64,000 nt of DNA, taken from positions 193,216,052 through 193,280,051 of the forward strand of contig CP136067.1 of assembly GCA_032622095.1 (NCBI GenBank). Reading direction: 5' to 3'. Numbering within the stretch: the stretch's first letter is position 1; each line of letters starts with the position of its first letter. The DNA is from Siphonodentalium dalli. Its lineage: Eukaryota > Mollusca > Scaphopoda > Gadilida > Siphonodentaliidae. The notes under the pieces were generated by a model. That model searched no databases. It was not told the DNA's origin and saw only the letters and a list, made by a program, of their open reading frames with translations. This document shows, one piece after another, positions 28,301-43,300 of this stretch. The position numbers and the translations under genes are program-made.

Positions 28301-31300
28301 CTGATGGGTACTGCTGGATTGATATGTTTGTAGGTCAAAGCAATTCTGTCAAGTACCATCATTTTACCTAAAGTTGGTTATTTTTGCATTGTTTGGCTAA
28401 CCCGAGCAATTTGTGCAAAAGTCAGTGTCTGTATGCAACATTCAAGAACATATATACTTCAAAATTTTATTGTGTACGCTGATGTTTGGTAAACAACAGG
28501 AATAGTCATCTCAATAATGGCCAGTTTGTAAAAACCAGCACCCATTATTAAAATATTTCACAATATACATGTTTTTTAATGTTTTCTACACATTGTGGCT
28601 TATCGTCGATTCGTTCAGATAGCTTTGCTCTACCTGAATATCATACCAAATGTATTAGCATCACCACTAAACTTGGGATGAATACTGCCAAATGAATATA
28701 TTGTGATAAGGGCAGTGGAAAAATGATATTTTTAAAAATATAATATATATTTCCTTAAAGAAAGCCTGAACACTGAACTATATGGATAGATGTCCTGCGT
28801 TTGTAAACCATAGCAGAAAAGGGTTAACTTTTTGGTCGGTCGCCTACGATAACTAATGGTCAGTGGCTTGCCTCGGTATCAGTCACGCATGCGCAGTCCC
28901 AATATAATTCACTGTACAGATTGAATTAGCCAGTTTATTTTCAACTCAATCAGAAGATTGGCGAGTCGCGGGGTTGGGAATGGCACCGCCATGGGAGGGC
29001 CCTATGATAGTTCAGTGTTCAGGCTTTCTTTAAGGAAATATATATTATATTTTTAAAAATATCATATTTCCGCCAAAGGAAGCCCTCACACTGAACTATA
29101 TGGATTAGAATGCAAGCCCAGGAGGAGGCACGAGCAATAAAGTTAATAGCCAAATTTTGAGTAAAGGTACTCTTCTAAAACAGATTGTACCATATATGAA
29201 CACTTTAATGAATCTGTTAGGATTATTTACGTGAAATAACTCATATAGTTAGAGTGCTATATTGCTCAAATGTGTACCGCCCCCCTTGTTTTGAAACAAA
29301 CATCCCATGAGGTGCCATCCAATGCATAGTTGCGAGCGAACCGAGCAAGTATAACGTTAGAAGAAACTCTTCGTTCCTCTCTGTGTCGTCTTCTTCAGCT
29401 GTCTGTTCTAAGGTCCCACCCGTCAAGGTCCCATGATGCAGGATCATGAAGGAAGGAGACTAACTCACTCTCCGCCTTAGCGACAGAACGACCTGCAGAC
29501 GGAGGCCCACTCCATTGATGGCGAGACAACCTAAGTTAACTAACTGCTATTCGCCAAAGAAAAAGCCAGAGAACCTGATGCCAAATTTGTGGCACAGGGA
29601 TTGAGTTGAGAACCCATTAGGCCAAACAGGTTGTACAACGATAATGGAGTCAAGCCATCTGAACAGAGGGAGCCCTCTCTGAGGTACCTATGCATCACAG
29701 GATATCCGACAGAAATCCTGTGATACAAATCTTACGAGTATATAAACAGTCCTTCCCATGAGGAAAACACACCGAGAGCATTTATTTGCTCCCGTAATGC
29801 AGAAGACGGGTGTAATATGGCACCCATACGATACCATAATTGTACATGTAAGTTTGGTTTTTGCTCAAACCAAAAGTCATTGTGGAATAGACCTATGTCT
29901 AGTTACACTTTAATATGCCATAGTTGCACTGAGATGGTAAAGCATCTAAATAAACCTTAAAATAGTTCAATATTGAACCAACAATTACAGTCTCCATTAG
30001 TATTTTGTGAAGAAGGACGGGTGCGAATTTTAGCACACGTGAATTGAAAATTACGAGTGCATACGGGTTCGAGAGCAATCACTCCCGTCTCCTGGGAAGG
30101 ACTGATATAAATATATAAAAATGATATAAAAATTATATATCAAGGTGATCTATAAGTCACAATGAGATCATTGCAGAAGGCCCTTTGGCTCTTTGACAAC
30201 TGAAATCAGTTCAAATGATGTACAATGTAATCAGATGATAACCACGGGTAAATTGTCACCATGCGGAATATTCAGTTCGGAGCCTCTGCCCAGAACATCA
30301 TGTCACTTTCCCCCCCAAACATGCAGCAGAACGACCTAGGTGTGTGATATGTTAGTGTGAGGCATGCAGCAAACTAGGGGAAGACCCCCTCCAAAAAGGC
30401 TCGCTGATTAAGGAAACAAATGAAAAATTTTATCCTCCTAGTAAAGGACACACATCCCTTTATAATGTTGTTACTTATTGAATTTTAAGAGCCATGATGG
30501 AGAGGAGCTCCCCCGACCTAAGTGGTCCTGTTGAAGGCATGTTTAAGGAAAATAGGACAAATCCAGCATAGACCGAAGCGAGCAGAGTTGTCAGCATGAT
30601 CTCAGGCCCTTATGATTGGGCGGCTGGTGCCATGTGGTTGGGATCCCCTCATATGGGTTGGTCCCTGCCTGCAAGGAAAGGTTTGATGGCTAGTCAAAGA
30701 GCTTCCTCGAAAGCTGAGCTGGACAGCGCAAACGTCTTTGCCTGTTTTTATTGTCGAATGTTGATAGGACAATTCCGGCATATACCGAAGCGCGCAGAGT
30801 TGGCAGCATGGTTTCAGGCCCGTATGATCGGGTGCCATGGGGTTGGGATCCACTCGGACTGGGTGGTCCCCTGCCTGCAAAGAAAGGTCTATAACGCTAG
30901 TCAATGAGCTTCCTAGAAAGCTGAGATGGACAGTGCAAACGTCTTTGCCCGCGTTATTGTCTATTGTCTATAGGCGTGCAGTGCCCTGTTAATTTTATTA
31001 CCATGTGCCAGATAATCAAATTGATATTGGTAATAGTAGTATGAAGAGCCATGAGATGTACTCTGTCGGCCAGGCCATTGGCAGGGTCGTTGTGGCACGT
31101 GACAAGAGAAATGCTTTCCATGTAAATGTGCTTCATTCATGTGTGAAGTCTATTGACCAGTGTGTCAGTCGCGGGTCGTGTCACTTACCTATGAAATGTA
31201 TATCACAGGTAAGATAGATCGTGTTCTCGATGCATTTTGAAGACGGTGGTACGAGTGCGCAGGGCGAGCCAGGCGAGCTTGAGAGTACATAGTTCAGTAG

Positions 31301-34300
31301 GAAGAAGCATATAGATGAGATAATCCGTGGATAGGAAATCACGATCCGCAGCTTCTGCCTTACCGATGCCAGACTGTGACGACCGAAAAGACCCACAGTC
31401 TGACGTATTGTGCGCAGACGGGTCGTCATCGAAAGCCTCAGACGCCTTGGGGTGTAAGGATAGCATGTCGCTCTCTGCCCTAGCGTCGGAACGACCTGCA
31501 ATAATGGACGACAAAACACTAGAGGGAGGCCCATTCCGGCGATGGCTCAATCGAGGAGTAAATACCTCCCATGGAATTTTAAGGCTGATAAACTGAGTTC
31601 CAATTTTGGAGTCCAGTGTCGAAATGAAGAATCCCATAGCCATTAGCCAAAACTGGTTTCTTCTGATAACCGGAAGGAGGTGGAGCCATCGGACCGGGGT
31701 GAGCCCCCCCCCCCCCAAATGCAGGTGGTCCCGACCAAGCTGAATGTCCTGTCCAAGCAGAACGATGGGTAGAGGCCATTGCAGCAAAAACCCCAAGACG
31801 GCTGAGAGGCAGGCAAGGCCGTGTCTTTATATAGATCGTGACCAAGGGGACCGGGCTTGCTACCTCATGGATAGGGCCACTGCCCTATGCCGAAGTCGCC
31901 GTAGGCCGCCCAGCCGGTGTCGTTACGTTCGCACGCGATTTTGGCAACTTCAGCACACAGAACCGCTTGCGCCGGTGTGGGACCAAATGTCCTGGGGGTC
32001 CCAAGTACCCCTGCATCGCCACCGGTCGCTTCCCCACTAATTGATTTAATGCCGCGGCATAATCGGGGGAGCGTGAACTGTTCCTGCCCGAGAAGAGATC
32101 CGACCGAGAAATACTACCTGGGAAGGATCCAGAGATGGTGCAAATAAAGGCTCTATATCATACTAGTAGACTATCTCATCCGATTTTCATGTTTAGTTGT
32201 TGAATTATTCTTCTCTTAGAAAAATTTGTTGAAATAATGGAGAACCACTTTAATAATTACTATCCCCAGGGTCTCCAGAGTTTGAGCGCCCAAACCTGTA
32301 GCAGGTAGAAAAACATCCCTGGATCCTTCTCAGAAATTTACAAGCCCACCGGTTCAGACCGGCTTGCTGAACCGGCTGGTGTATAATCGCAGCTATTGTT
32401 CATTAAACCTACCGCCATACTTAAAGTAATTAACCACCAATAACGTGGTGTCCCCCAGTTAATATGGCGGTACTATACCGCGGTATCCTCCAACACCGCG
32501 GCACCGATACCGCTTGTTAACGCGAACAAGCATGCGCGAGTAAATACCTCCCCTAAAAGAGTTCCATGAAAATCACCGCGGTATTCCACAAAATTAATGC
32601 GGTGCCCGCTAAAAGACCACTGTATCATCACCCAATACCGTAACTTCACGCCATGACCGTCTCGATACCGCTACCGTTTATTACCGGTATCACCGCGGTC
32701 ATGACCGGGGTATCACCCCGTTTCTCTGGTCAATCACTTTGAGAATAGCGGTATATACAAGGTAGATATTAATCGACATACCTCTATGACATGGCTGAGA
32801 TTTATTCGTAGCACTACGGTACTACTGTCATATGAAGTTATTGTTATGCATGTGACATTGATAAACCAAGATCTAATCAACTGTCAGTATTCTTGGGTAG
32901 ATTGTAATCAACTTCAAGGTCAAACGTGATTAACACATCTGGATCATTTGTATTGAAACATAGTATTATGTGAAAGCACGTTGTTCATAACATGACGAGA
33001 GATAGCGTCAGTAGCGATGGAATTATTGTTAAATAAATTTCCACGCATTAAAACGTCAAAATAATTCCCACGAAATTATGATATTTCCGGCGGAGAATCA
33101 CGTGGCATTTTTGATATCTGACAAATTCAATCATACCTTATAGGTGCTATAATAATTCCATAGATGTATTTCTCACAATAATCTGTGCGCCTCGTAAGGC
33201 CTTGAAATGGTATCTGGTTTTGACATTGATAAACCAAGATGTTAATGTTATCAACTTTAAGTTCGAATGTGACCAACACATCTGGATCAGTGGTATAGAA
33301 CCATAAAACAACAAAGTATTATGAGAAAGAATGTTGTTCATAACATTATGATAGATAGCGTCAGTAGCGATGGTAATTATTGCTAAATAAATGTCCACGC
33401 GTAAATAAATTCCCACGAAATTAGGAGACTTCCGTTAGAGAATCACGTGGCATTTTTTATATCTGACAAATTATATCATACCTTATAGGTTCTATAATAA
33501 TTACATAGATGAATTGTTCACAGTAGTCTATGCGCCTCGTAAGGCCTTGAAATGGCGGCTGATTATGGCGAAATGTGCGCCTCGTATCGATTTTCATATT
33601 CGAAAATTTTGAAGTCAGCCGCCTATTCGAAAAACACGAATAATTATATGTTTGAAACGAAACGGTCCGTGAATTCGAAATGATAATTATAAAAACGAAC
33701 GCGTAGGCGACCAGTAATTATTGTATCGATAAATTGAATTTGTCGCTATTGTTAAACGACAAATTCGGAAAAATACTCCCTTATGATCCGTTCGGTTGTA
33801 GCAGAAAAATAAACTGGCTAATTCAATCTGTACAGTGAATTATATTGGGACTGCGCATGCGTGACTGATACCGAGGCAAGCCACTGACCATTAGTTACCG
33901 TAGGCGACCGACCAAAAAGTTAACCCTTTTCTGCTATGGTTTACAAACGCAGGACATCTATCCATATAGTTCAGTGTGAGGGCTTCCTTTGGCGGAAATA
34001 TAATGGTTGAGTCTTTTCTAAATATAATTCTAGTAAAACCTACACAATACCGTCTTGGTCTGATAAGACTCAGTCATGTTTATTTAGGAGTATAGACATG
34101 AAGTCCACCAGTTTCATGAAAATTAAATGGGCTCTGCACTAGTAACATCTGGACTCCTGGGACCCATTAATATTGACAAATGCAACACAAATGAAAAATA
34201 CATAGTAACTTTCCTCAAACATAGATTATAACCTGACAATCATTGTGTTAGAATCAGTGTACATATGTATATGTAGGCATGGCCATAGCATGTTTTTGAA

Positions 34301-37300
34301 ATACTGCAGAGTGCAGACCATAAATTTCACTAGAATATACATGTAGTTACTGCATGTACATCACACACATAAGGCGACTGACACACATAAACATACCTGC
34401 AGGGTTCACAATATTTGACATGTAAAGTATATATATATCTCCTGTGCCTATAGCATCAAACCAAACGGTTTACAGTACTTTTACTGACATTTTTGGAGTG
34501 GCACATATACATACATTTTGGAGTGGCACATATACATACATGTTACGCACCACCTTTAAAGTCAATTTAAAGGGACGAAATGAAAAATAAATTTGTGCAA
34601 GTATAATGGAGATCTATATTGCATTACAACATCCACAAATCTACAAAATCTACAACATCCACAAATCTACAAAATCTACAAAAACATCTGACTATCATAG
34701 ACATTGGTAATGTGATCATTTTTCCTTGATAAGTTGAAACATGAGGGAGGATTGCATAGCATGGCTACATGCAGAATGTAGATTTGTATGTATTTATATC
34801 TGCATATCAACTGATGCTTGTATTTTTCTTCTAACTCACTCCAGGCTAGCCATTATTTGTTCTAGAATAATGTACATGTTAGGGAAATTGTAGAACCTTT
34901 ATACAAAATGGTGATGCAGCCAATCAAAATTGATGTGGGACTGATAAAGACACAACCTGCTCGACTACTGAATCATACTGATTGATCAAATTGTAGTAAC
35001 TCAACATTTACTAAACCTACTTGTGGGCTGAGTATAATTCAATTCAACATTAGAATACCATAAAAACACCCTGTTCTCCCATAAGTTTAAAGAAAATAAC
35101 ACATTGAACTCATTTACAAGTATATTGCTAATGTGATATATGTCATTCCATTTATAACCATTTTGGCAGCCATCTCACATCAAAGGCCATGAAATCTAGA
35201 TAACAAAAGATGAACTACATTCAAATTATATCACCAGGTAACCTTTTTGTAGGAGTTTTAGGTTACTGATCAAATACCGTATAATTGATGATTTCCTCAA
35301 CATCTTTGTTATTGGGAAAATGTCTGTTTTTCATTCTACGACCAATATATTCCATCCAAAAACATTATTTTCAGGGTCAAGAGCTCCTTGGAGGTCAATC
35401 TCACCCAATAATGGTACAGAAATTATACCTATATGTGGCACCGATGGATATAGATCAATAAAATTTGAATTGGGGGCTCAGCTTTGAGATAAAAGTGCTG
35501 AACCCCAAAATTGGGCCCTTAAAAATGGATTATTTTTGTTTTTTGGCAATTATCTTAAAAACCATTGACTTTTGGATATGAAAATGTATTACTGACCCCC
35601 CATAATGTGGCCATTCTGCACATTTTGAGTGGTCACACGACCCCCTATGTCCAACGGTTCTGGAGATATAGTCACGGCGGGTGGTAGTACTTCGCGCAAA
35701 AAGGGGCGTGGCCATTTGACCCATTTCGCCCTCAATGGGAAATGTGTCACCAACCAAATATTGTTCGTGTACCTTCAATTAGTGGATTCGTGAAGAGTTT
35801 TGCTCTGGACATAAGAGTGCATACAAAACGCCCTCAGCTACTAGAGTAAGTGCATTTTCAGGAAACTCATGGTGTATATTCATAAACTTCCCAAGGAAAT
35901 TGATTATAGCAGACATGTAGCAGATGGCATTTTGTATCAGAAATGCTAAAAATGTTGTTCGAAATATACAATTTTGGCACTTGTAACACGTGCCAGGGAT
36001 GCGCTAATGTTGTGCTAGGCGGAGATAGCATGGCCCATGTAAGGAAGATTGTTTTTTTTGTGTTTCAGATCGCTTGCTTACTTGAAAAAATGGCCTCACT
36101 TTTTATTGGAAGTGAGCTGTAGTTTCATGACTGCATGTCGTATCGGTTATCGGAAGAGAGCAATTGCTCCGGTCACAGTCCCCACCCCCCCCTCCCAAGT
36201 AAAATATAGCGCAACCCACATATTGCATGATACAGTCAGTTTAAAATAGATGAAAATATATTCCCATTTTTACATGTGGGGTGACTGACATAATTTCATC
36301 TGCAGCTTACAAATAAAATTTAGATGCATTTCAACATCATCCTACAAGTATATAAATAAACTCCTGAGTTTTGGATTTTCACCTCACAAGAAAATCTGGG
36401 TGATTGCGGACGGACGGAACCACAGACGGATGAGAATATAAATAGATCTCAAAAGGATTTTCACCTCACATATATATCTGGGTGAGAGTGGACAAACGGA
36501 CGGACGTACAGACGGAGAATATAAATAGATATCAAAATTTGAAATGTAGTAGCTCTGAGCTATGAAGGGTGGGTTCCTCGACTCAAATCAAATATTGTTC
36601 ACTCGCAAAGTGGAAAATCTGATAATTTAGGAGTGTTAAATAGGACAGGCTATCTTTAACCACTCCAAAAAACTAAATATCCTCTATATATTTTGTTAAT
36701 AAATATAGCCAAGCAGAGAGAATACTTTTAACTCTCTATTCACTTACCTGGATAAATTAGCGACCCTAGCAACAGAATCTCCCGCAGAGTTAGTCCATAG
36801 CGACCATAGATGTTCCTCGGTACAGCAGAAATCAGCTAGGTCTTCCTGCAATAAACACATTTGTTTCTGATCAGGCCTGAAAATATGGTGCTGGACGATT
36901 GCAGACTGAGGTCCACAGAGGGTGAAATTAGTGATGCTACCCCGCACAGCGGGCTAGTATGACCATATCCACCATCTGGAGACCACATTTTGCTTAGGAC
37001 TCATCTTCTCTGGAAAGTAACTCTATTATCAAATTAACAACTTTTTTAGTTTCTTTAGAAACTTCATAAGAAAGATTTTTGTTTAGTTTAGTTTCTCTAT
37101 ATCCCCAAATTGGCAGACGACACAATGCATAATTGATGTGCCTAAATGTGTTCACATTATAATCTTTTTTACCATAGGTCGCCTCGCATATATAAGAGAA
37201 TGCATTGGCCTAACAATTTTTTATAAATTTTTTTTAAATAAATGTTTCTTACAATTTTTAGGACATAAAATGAAAAACATCCATTACCCTGCAGGGAGCC

Positions 37301-40300
37301 CCACACATATATAGAAGCATATAGAAGAGTGTCATCGGCTCATGTTTGTCTGAGGCTCTGTATGGGTGAAATTATAAAATTGTTAAAGAATACAAGAACA
37401 AATTATTAAACAGTGTTTTTAAGTACTTTTAAAGGAGTGTGTCAAAATATAACCACTTTTCATTTTGTGTATGAACCCAGTAGAATCTCAGCAATATAAC
37501 CGAATAGTTGAGTTCTAATTCCCAAACATAAGTTTGAATAGATCAGAATAGATTGCAAAAATTTAACAAGAGCATCACTAGGGCATGGCAAAATATACCC
37601 ATGGTAGCAAAATATACCCATGGTAGCAAAATATACCCATGGTAATTCCAACAAAGGACCATTATAACTCTGTTGAAAATTGGTGGGCGGAACCCAAATT
37701 CAAACATGACCTGTGTTTGGGCTAGCAAACTGACATACCAAACTTCATTCCGTTCAGTTGAGACTTACTAAAGTTATTATCCGGAAACGAAAATTGAGTG
37801 CTAATTCCAACAAAAAGGGCCAATAACTTGGGTGAAAATTGGCAGGCGGAACATGTATTTTGTGCTTGTAAACCCACATGCCAAATTTCATTCCATTCAG
37901 TTAAGACTATCTGAAGTTATCATCCGAAAACCAATGGTGAACGGACAGATAGACCAATAAGATAAAACGTCCCGTATTTTTAAAATGGGTATATAAAAAC
38001 AGTTAACTTACCGGTGGTCCTCTGATGGTACTAAGGTGTCGCATCTCAAATCGTCCGTCATTGCACATTGGCTCCAATATAATGAACTGTAGAAAAAAAG
38101 ACGTATATTATATTGAGTCAGGGTTCATACGTGATTCTGTGGATCATATTTAAGCACTTTTTGAGGACCGGGTGAGGCATTTTTTTAGGACTAATTCATT
38201 ATTAATCTTCAATAAATAACTTTCTCCTCAAAATCTGCTCTGTATTCCCTTCTAATACAAACCACATACATTTATTACCTTTTCCTTGTATACCTTTCTC
38301 AAATAGGAATGAAAATGCATTTTCCGATGGCATTTTTCAGTCTGTAAAGTGAATCAGAATTGATGTCCATCACATTTACCCTTAATTTCAAATGCACAGA
38401 TTTATAATACAAATATATAAATTGTGTGGATACAATATTAAGACGTGGAAACTTCATCCGTGTAATTTGACCTCTGTCTCTTAATGAACAGCAGCATCTA
38501 TCTTGAATCAACAGGATTGGTATTTATATGCAACATACATAAATTGTTAGATAGTGCAGGATGGTGATTTATATTTTATAGAAATAGAACAATGGTGTAT
38601 ATTGTGTGTTGTCAATGGGCAGTATTTATATATGGCAGGTCATACATATGATTTGCCATGAAGAATGGGGAGTATTTATATATGGCAGGTCATACATATG
38701 ATTTACCATGAAGAATGGGGAGTATTTATATATGGCAGGTCATACATATGATTTGCCATGAAGAATGGGGAGTATTTATATATGGCAGGTCATACATATG
38801 ATTTGCCATGAAGAATGGGCAGTATTTATATATGGCAGGTCATACATATGATTTGCCATGAAGAATGGGCAGTATTTATATATGGCAGGTCATAGAAGAA
38901 TGGGGAGTATTTATATACGGCAGGTCATAGAAGAATGGGCAGTATTTATATATGGCAGGTCATAGAAGAATGGGGAGTATTTATATACGGCAGGTCATAG
39001 AAGAATGGGGAGTATTTATATATGGCAGGTCATAGAAGAATGGGCAGTATTTATATATGGCAGGTCATAGAAGAATGGGGGAGTATTTATATATGGCAGG
39101 TCATAGAAGAATGGGGAGTATTTATATACGGCAGGTCATAGAAGAATGGGCAGTATTTATATATGGCAGGTCATAGAAGAATGGGGAGTATTTATATACG
39201 GCAGGTCATAGAAGAATGGGGAGTATTTATATATGGCAGGTCATAGAAGAATGGGGAGTATTTATATACGGCAGGTCATAGAAGAATGGGGAGTATTTAT
39301 ATATGGCAGGTCATAGAAGAATGGGGGAGTATTTATATATGGCAGGTCATAGAAGAATGGGCAGTATTTATATACGGCAGGTCATAGAAGAATGGGCAGT
39401 ATTTATATATGGCAGGTCATAGAAGAATGGGGAGTATTTATATACGGCAGGTCATAGAAGAATGGGGAGTATTTATATATGGCAGGTCATAGAAGAATGG
39501 GGAGTATTTATATACGGCAGGTCATAGAAGAATGGGGAGTATTTATATACGGCAGGTCATAGAAGAATGGGGAGTATTTATATACGGCAGGTCATAGAAG
39601 AATGGGCAGTATTTATATACGGCAGGTCATAGAAGAATGGGCAGTATTTATATATGGCAGGTCATAGAAGAATGGGGAGTATTTATATACGGCAGGTCAT
39701 AGAAGAATGGGGAGTATTTATATACGGCAGGTCATAGAAGAATGGGCAGTATTTATATACGGCAGGTCATAGAAGAATGGGCAGTATTTATATATGGCAG
39801 GTCATAGAAGAATGGGGAGTATTTATATATGGCAGGTCATACAGTATTTATATACGGCAGGTCATACAGTATTTATATATGGCAGGTCATACAGTATTTA
39901 TATACGGCAGGTCATACAGTATTTATATATGGCAGGTCATACAGTATTTATATACGGCAGGTCATACAGTATTTATATACGGCAGGTCATACAGTATTTA
40001 TATACGGCAGGTCATACAGTATTTATATACGGCAGGTCATACAGTATTTATATACGGCAGGTCATACAGTATTTATATATGGCAGGTCATACAGTATTTA
40101 TATATGGCAGGTCATACAGTATTTATATATGGAAGGTCATACAGTATTTATATATGGCAGGTCATACAGTATTTATATATGGCAGGTCATACAGTATTTA
40201 TATATGGCAGGTCATACAGTATTTATATATGGCAGGTCATACAGTATTTATATACGGCAGGTCATACAGTATTTATATACGGCAGGTCATACAGTATTTA

Positions 40301-43300
40301 TATACGGCAGGTCATACAGTATTTATATACGGCAGGTCATACAGTATTTATATACGGCAGGTCATACAGTATTTATATACGGCAGGTCATACAGTATTTA
40401 TATATGGCAGGTCATACAGTATTTATATATGGCAGGTCATACAGTATTTATATATGGCAGGTCATACAGTATTTATATATGGCAGGTCATACAGTATTTA
40501 TATACGGCAGGTCATACAGTATTTATATACAGCAGGTCATACAGTATTTATATATGGCAGGTCATACAGTATTTATATATGGCAGGTCATACAGTATTTA
40601 TATATGGCAGGTCATACAGTATTTATATATGGCAGGTCATACAGTATTTATATATGGCAGGTCATACAGTATTTATATATGGCAGGTCATACAGTATTTA
40701 TATATGGCAGGTCATACAGTATTTATATATGGCAGGTCATACAGTATTTATATATGGCAGGTCATACAGTATTTATATATGGCAGGTCATACAGTATTTA
40801 TATATGGCAGGTCATACATATGATTGAGGAGCAGGTTTTTTGGAGATGAGGCTTTCCCTAAAAACTGATCTATTTAGATTATCTGGCCTTTCAGCTAAAG
40901 TCATATTTTTTGAGAAAAGCTGTGACCTTAAATCAGACTACAGCATTTTTAATATCTAATAACCCATGGCTGCGATATATGTTATAAGTTAATCCTGTAT
41001 ACCCCCATCTTTTCTTTGAAAAGTGTGGGTATAATGATAGTAAGGTGGTCTTTGACCCTTACCTGATTGTGGTAGTGGAAGTTTAGATGAACACAGACCT
41101 GATACGATGAGCTGGTTGGATTTATGATAGATTTCACTGTGTGACCTCCGGCTGCGTGAATAAAGGAAACAACATTTAAATACTTTAATAGGGCTGCTGT
41201 ATTAAAGACATATTGTGGACTATTTGTGGAATTGAATCTGATCATTTAGTATTCAGACGCTATGCCAACTGGAGGTATGTAGCATTCTGCTAACTGTTAG
41301 TAACTAACATCGTCGAAAATCTCTAGCAAATTGACAGGATTCTAAGTCGAAAAAGGGCCATAACTCTAGCAAAAATGGGCGGATTGTACCCATATTCGAA
41401 CTTGACCTGTATTTCGAGCTGATAAACGCACATTCCAAATTTGGTTCAGATATGATCACAAACTGAAGTTATCATCCGGAAACCAGAAATTGACAGGATT
41501 CCAAGTCGAAAAAGGGCCACAACTCTCGCAAAAATGGGCGGAGCAAACCCATATTCGAACTTGACCTGTATTTGGTCTGATAAACTCACCTATGAAATTT
41601 GCTTTTGATAGGTCTGATAAACTCACTTATGAAATTTGCTTTTAAACTCACCTATAAAATTTGCTTTTGATCTAAAAAAACAATCGTCCGAACAACGCTC
41701 AATTGTAATATTTACTTCGCGATTCAGGACGCAACTATCGGCGATAAACTAACGAAAACAATTTCGCCATCGTGAGACACTGCATTTAATTAATATATAA
41801 GAATGACGATGTGTGTTGTCAATTTGGATCAATATTTGTAAAAATAGCTACCTTGAGCAAGATTATTCTCCATTCTATATTTGATCACCCTACCAGAGTG
41901 TTGAACATCACTTTAAAAATCTGTTTTTGCCCATTTGTATCCAATGTAAAAACATTTAATTCCTCATTCTCATCCTGAATTTCATCAATAAAGATATCCC
42001 ATAGATTCAGTTAAATCTATTACTTTACAACCCAATTTGTAATGGTATTTTTTAGAACTGCATAGAATTTGATAGAAACAGAACATTTTAAGAATCATAT
42101 CAATTTTGTGAAAATGAAGTTGAAATCAATGGCAGAACAGAATAAACTTTCACAACTTAAGAGGCTGAAAAAAAAATTCCAGTGAGGGCTGGTGGGGGAG
42201 GTGGAGGGAGTCTTTTCTTTGGTAGATAGTGAGTGGGCAAACAAAATTTTAAGTTTGGACTAACGGATTCTCACTGGGCTGTTTGTTGAACATATCTGAA
42301 CATGCCCACAAATGAATGAATGGGAAAGTCTTGAATTTCTACTCTGGCTATACCTACTGAGATCATTTAACACCAGCCAAAACCTTTTTGATGTTATCAT
42401 TGGGAATTTCATAACATCGAATGGATAATGCAGGGATATACATTCCTTAGTTATTATACCTGTTCCTCATGGTATTGCACTTAGGTGAAGGTCCCAGGTC
42501 GAGATTACATAATTTGGGCAACTTCTATGAGCCAATTTCAATTTACGCCACTTACGATAATACAAATTTCCCTCAGATTTGTTTTGACTCACAAAATGAC
42601 TGACTGTAATGATCTAGATAGTGTTGGTACTGATATTTTTGCAACCAAAATTGAATTAGCCAACAATTTCCATAGAATTTTATTATTTCCATACAGTGCC
42701 AAAGTACCTCGCACATTTATAACAAATACCTGAAAAAAGTAAGTTCCCCCGACATGTTTGAGGATATCTATACTAACTAAAAATAACTTTGGTAAAAAAT
42801 GGGTTACACTAATGTGTAAACTGTAAACACGGGATGCACTCTTGACAATTGGATGCGAGATTCAATGTGATTCCGAATCTTTTGCACCCCATTTGATTCA
42901 CAAAAAAACCTGATTTGCATGGCCCTATTAGTTAGGGTTTCATTTCGAATCGAATTTCAAATTGAATCGGGCAAAATATTTGAAATTGCATCAAATCTCC
43001 AATTGTTGTCTCAAGTTTATCAAGAGTGATGGTCCAGAACAATTCAGAGAAAACATAAATTTATAGCTGTAACAAATCAAACACATCATACATATAAAAG
43101 ATTGTCAATGGATTAACTAACCATATAAATAAGTCTTCTATGCAATGATGCATGTATATTTTCGTCATAAATACAAATGATTGTGACTGCTAAAAGTGAT
43201 GGATGGGGAGTAGCTCTGTTTATTCTGATTCCGAACTTTCACATTCGGCAAAATCCATCAGACTCCATACAATAAACAGAAACTGCCATTTGTATCATTT

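Larger units (their letters stand above)
28722..33999 (-). mobile_element. DIRS-like retroelement, copy A (5.3 kb)
   Basis: Terminal inverted repeats of ~190 bp lie at 28749-28945 and 33810-33998, differing at their outer edges (cttaaagaaagcctgaa against ccgccaaaggaagccct). The low end also has an extension, 'gatatttttaaaaatataatatatat'. At 29010-29106 an internal region is complementary to both outer edges joined together. That terminal repeat plus internal complementary region is the defining layout of DIRS-type tyrosine-recombinase elements. In minus orientation the region lies just before the right terminal repeat, as in DIRS-1. No reverse transcriptase, RNase H or recombinase motif is readable, so it is probably non-autonomous or decayed. 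Confidence 0.75.

Noticed and set aside
39777-40849. Three overlapping 332-351-codon forward open frames
   Set aside because: They are the three frames of a stop-free 25-bp tandem repeat, each repeating the same 25 residues. No start context, splice sites or non-repetitive sequence.
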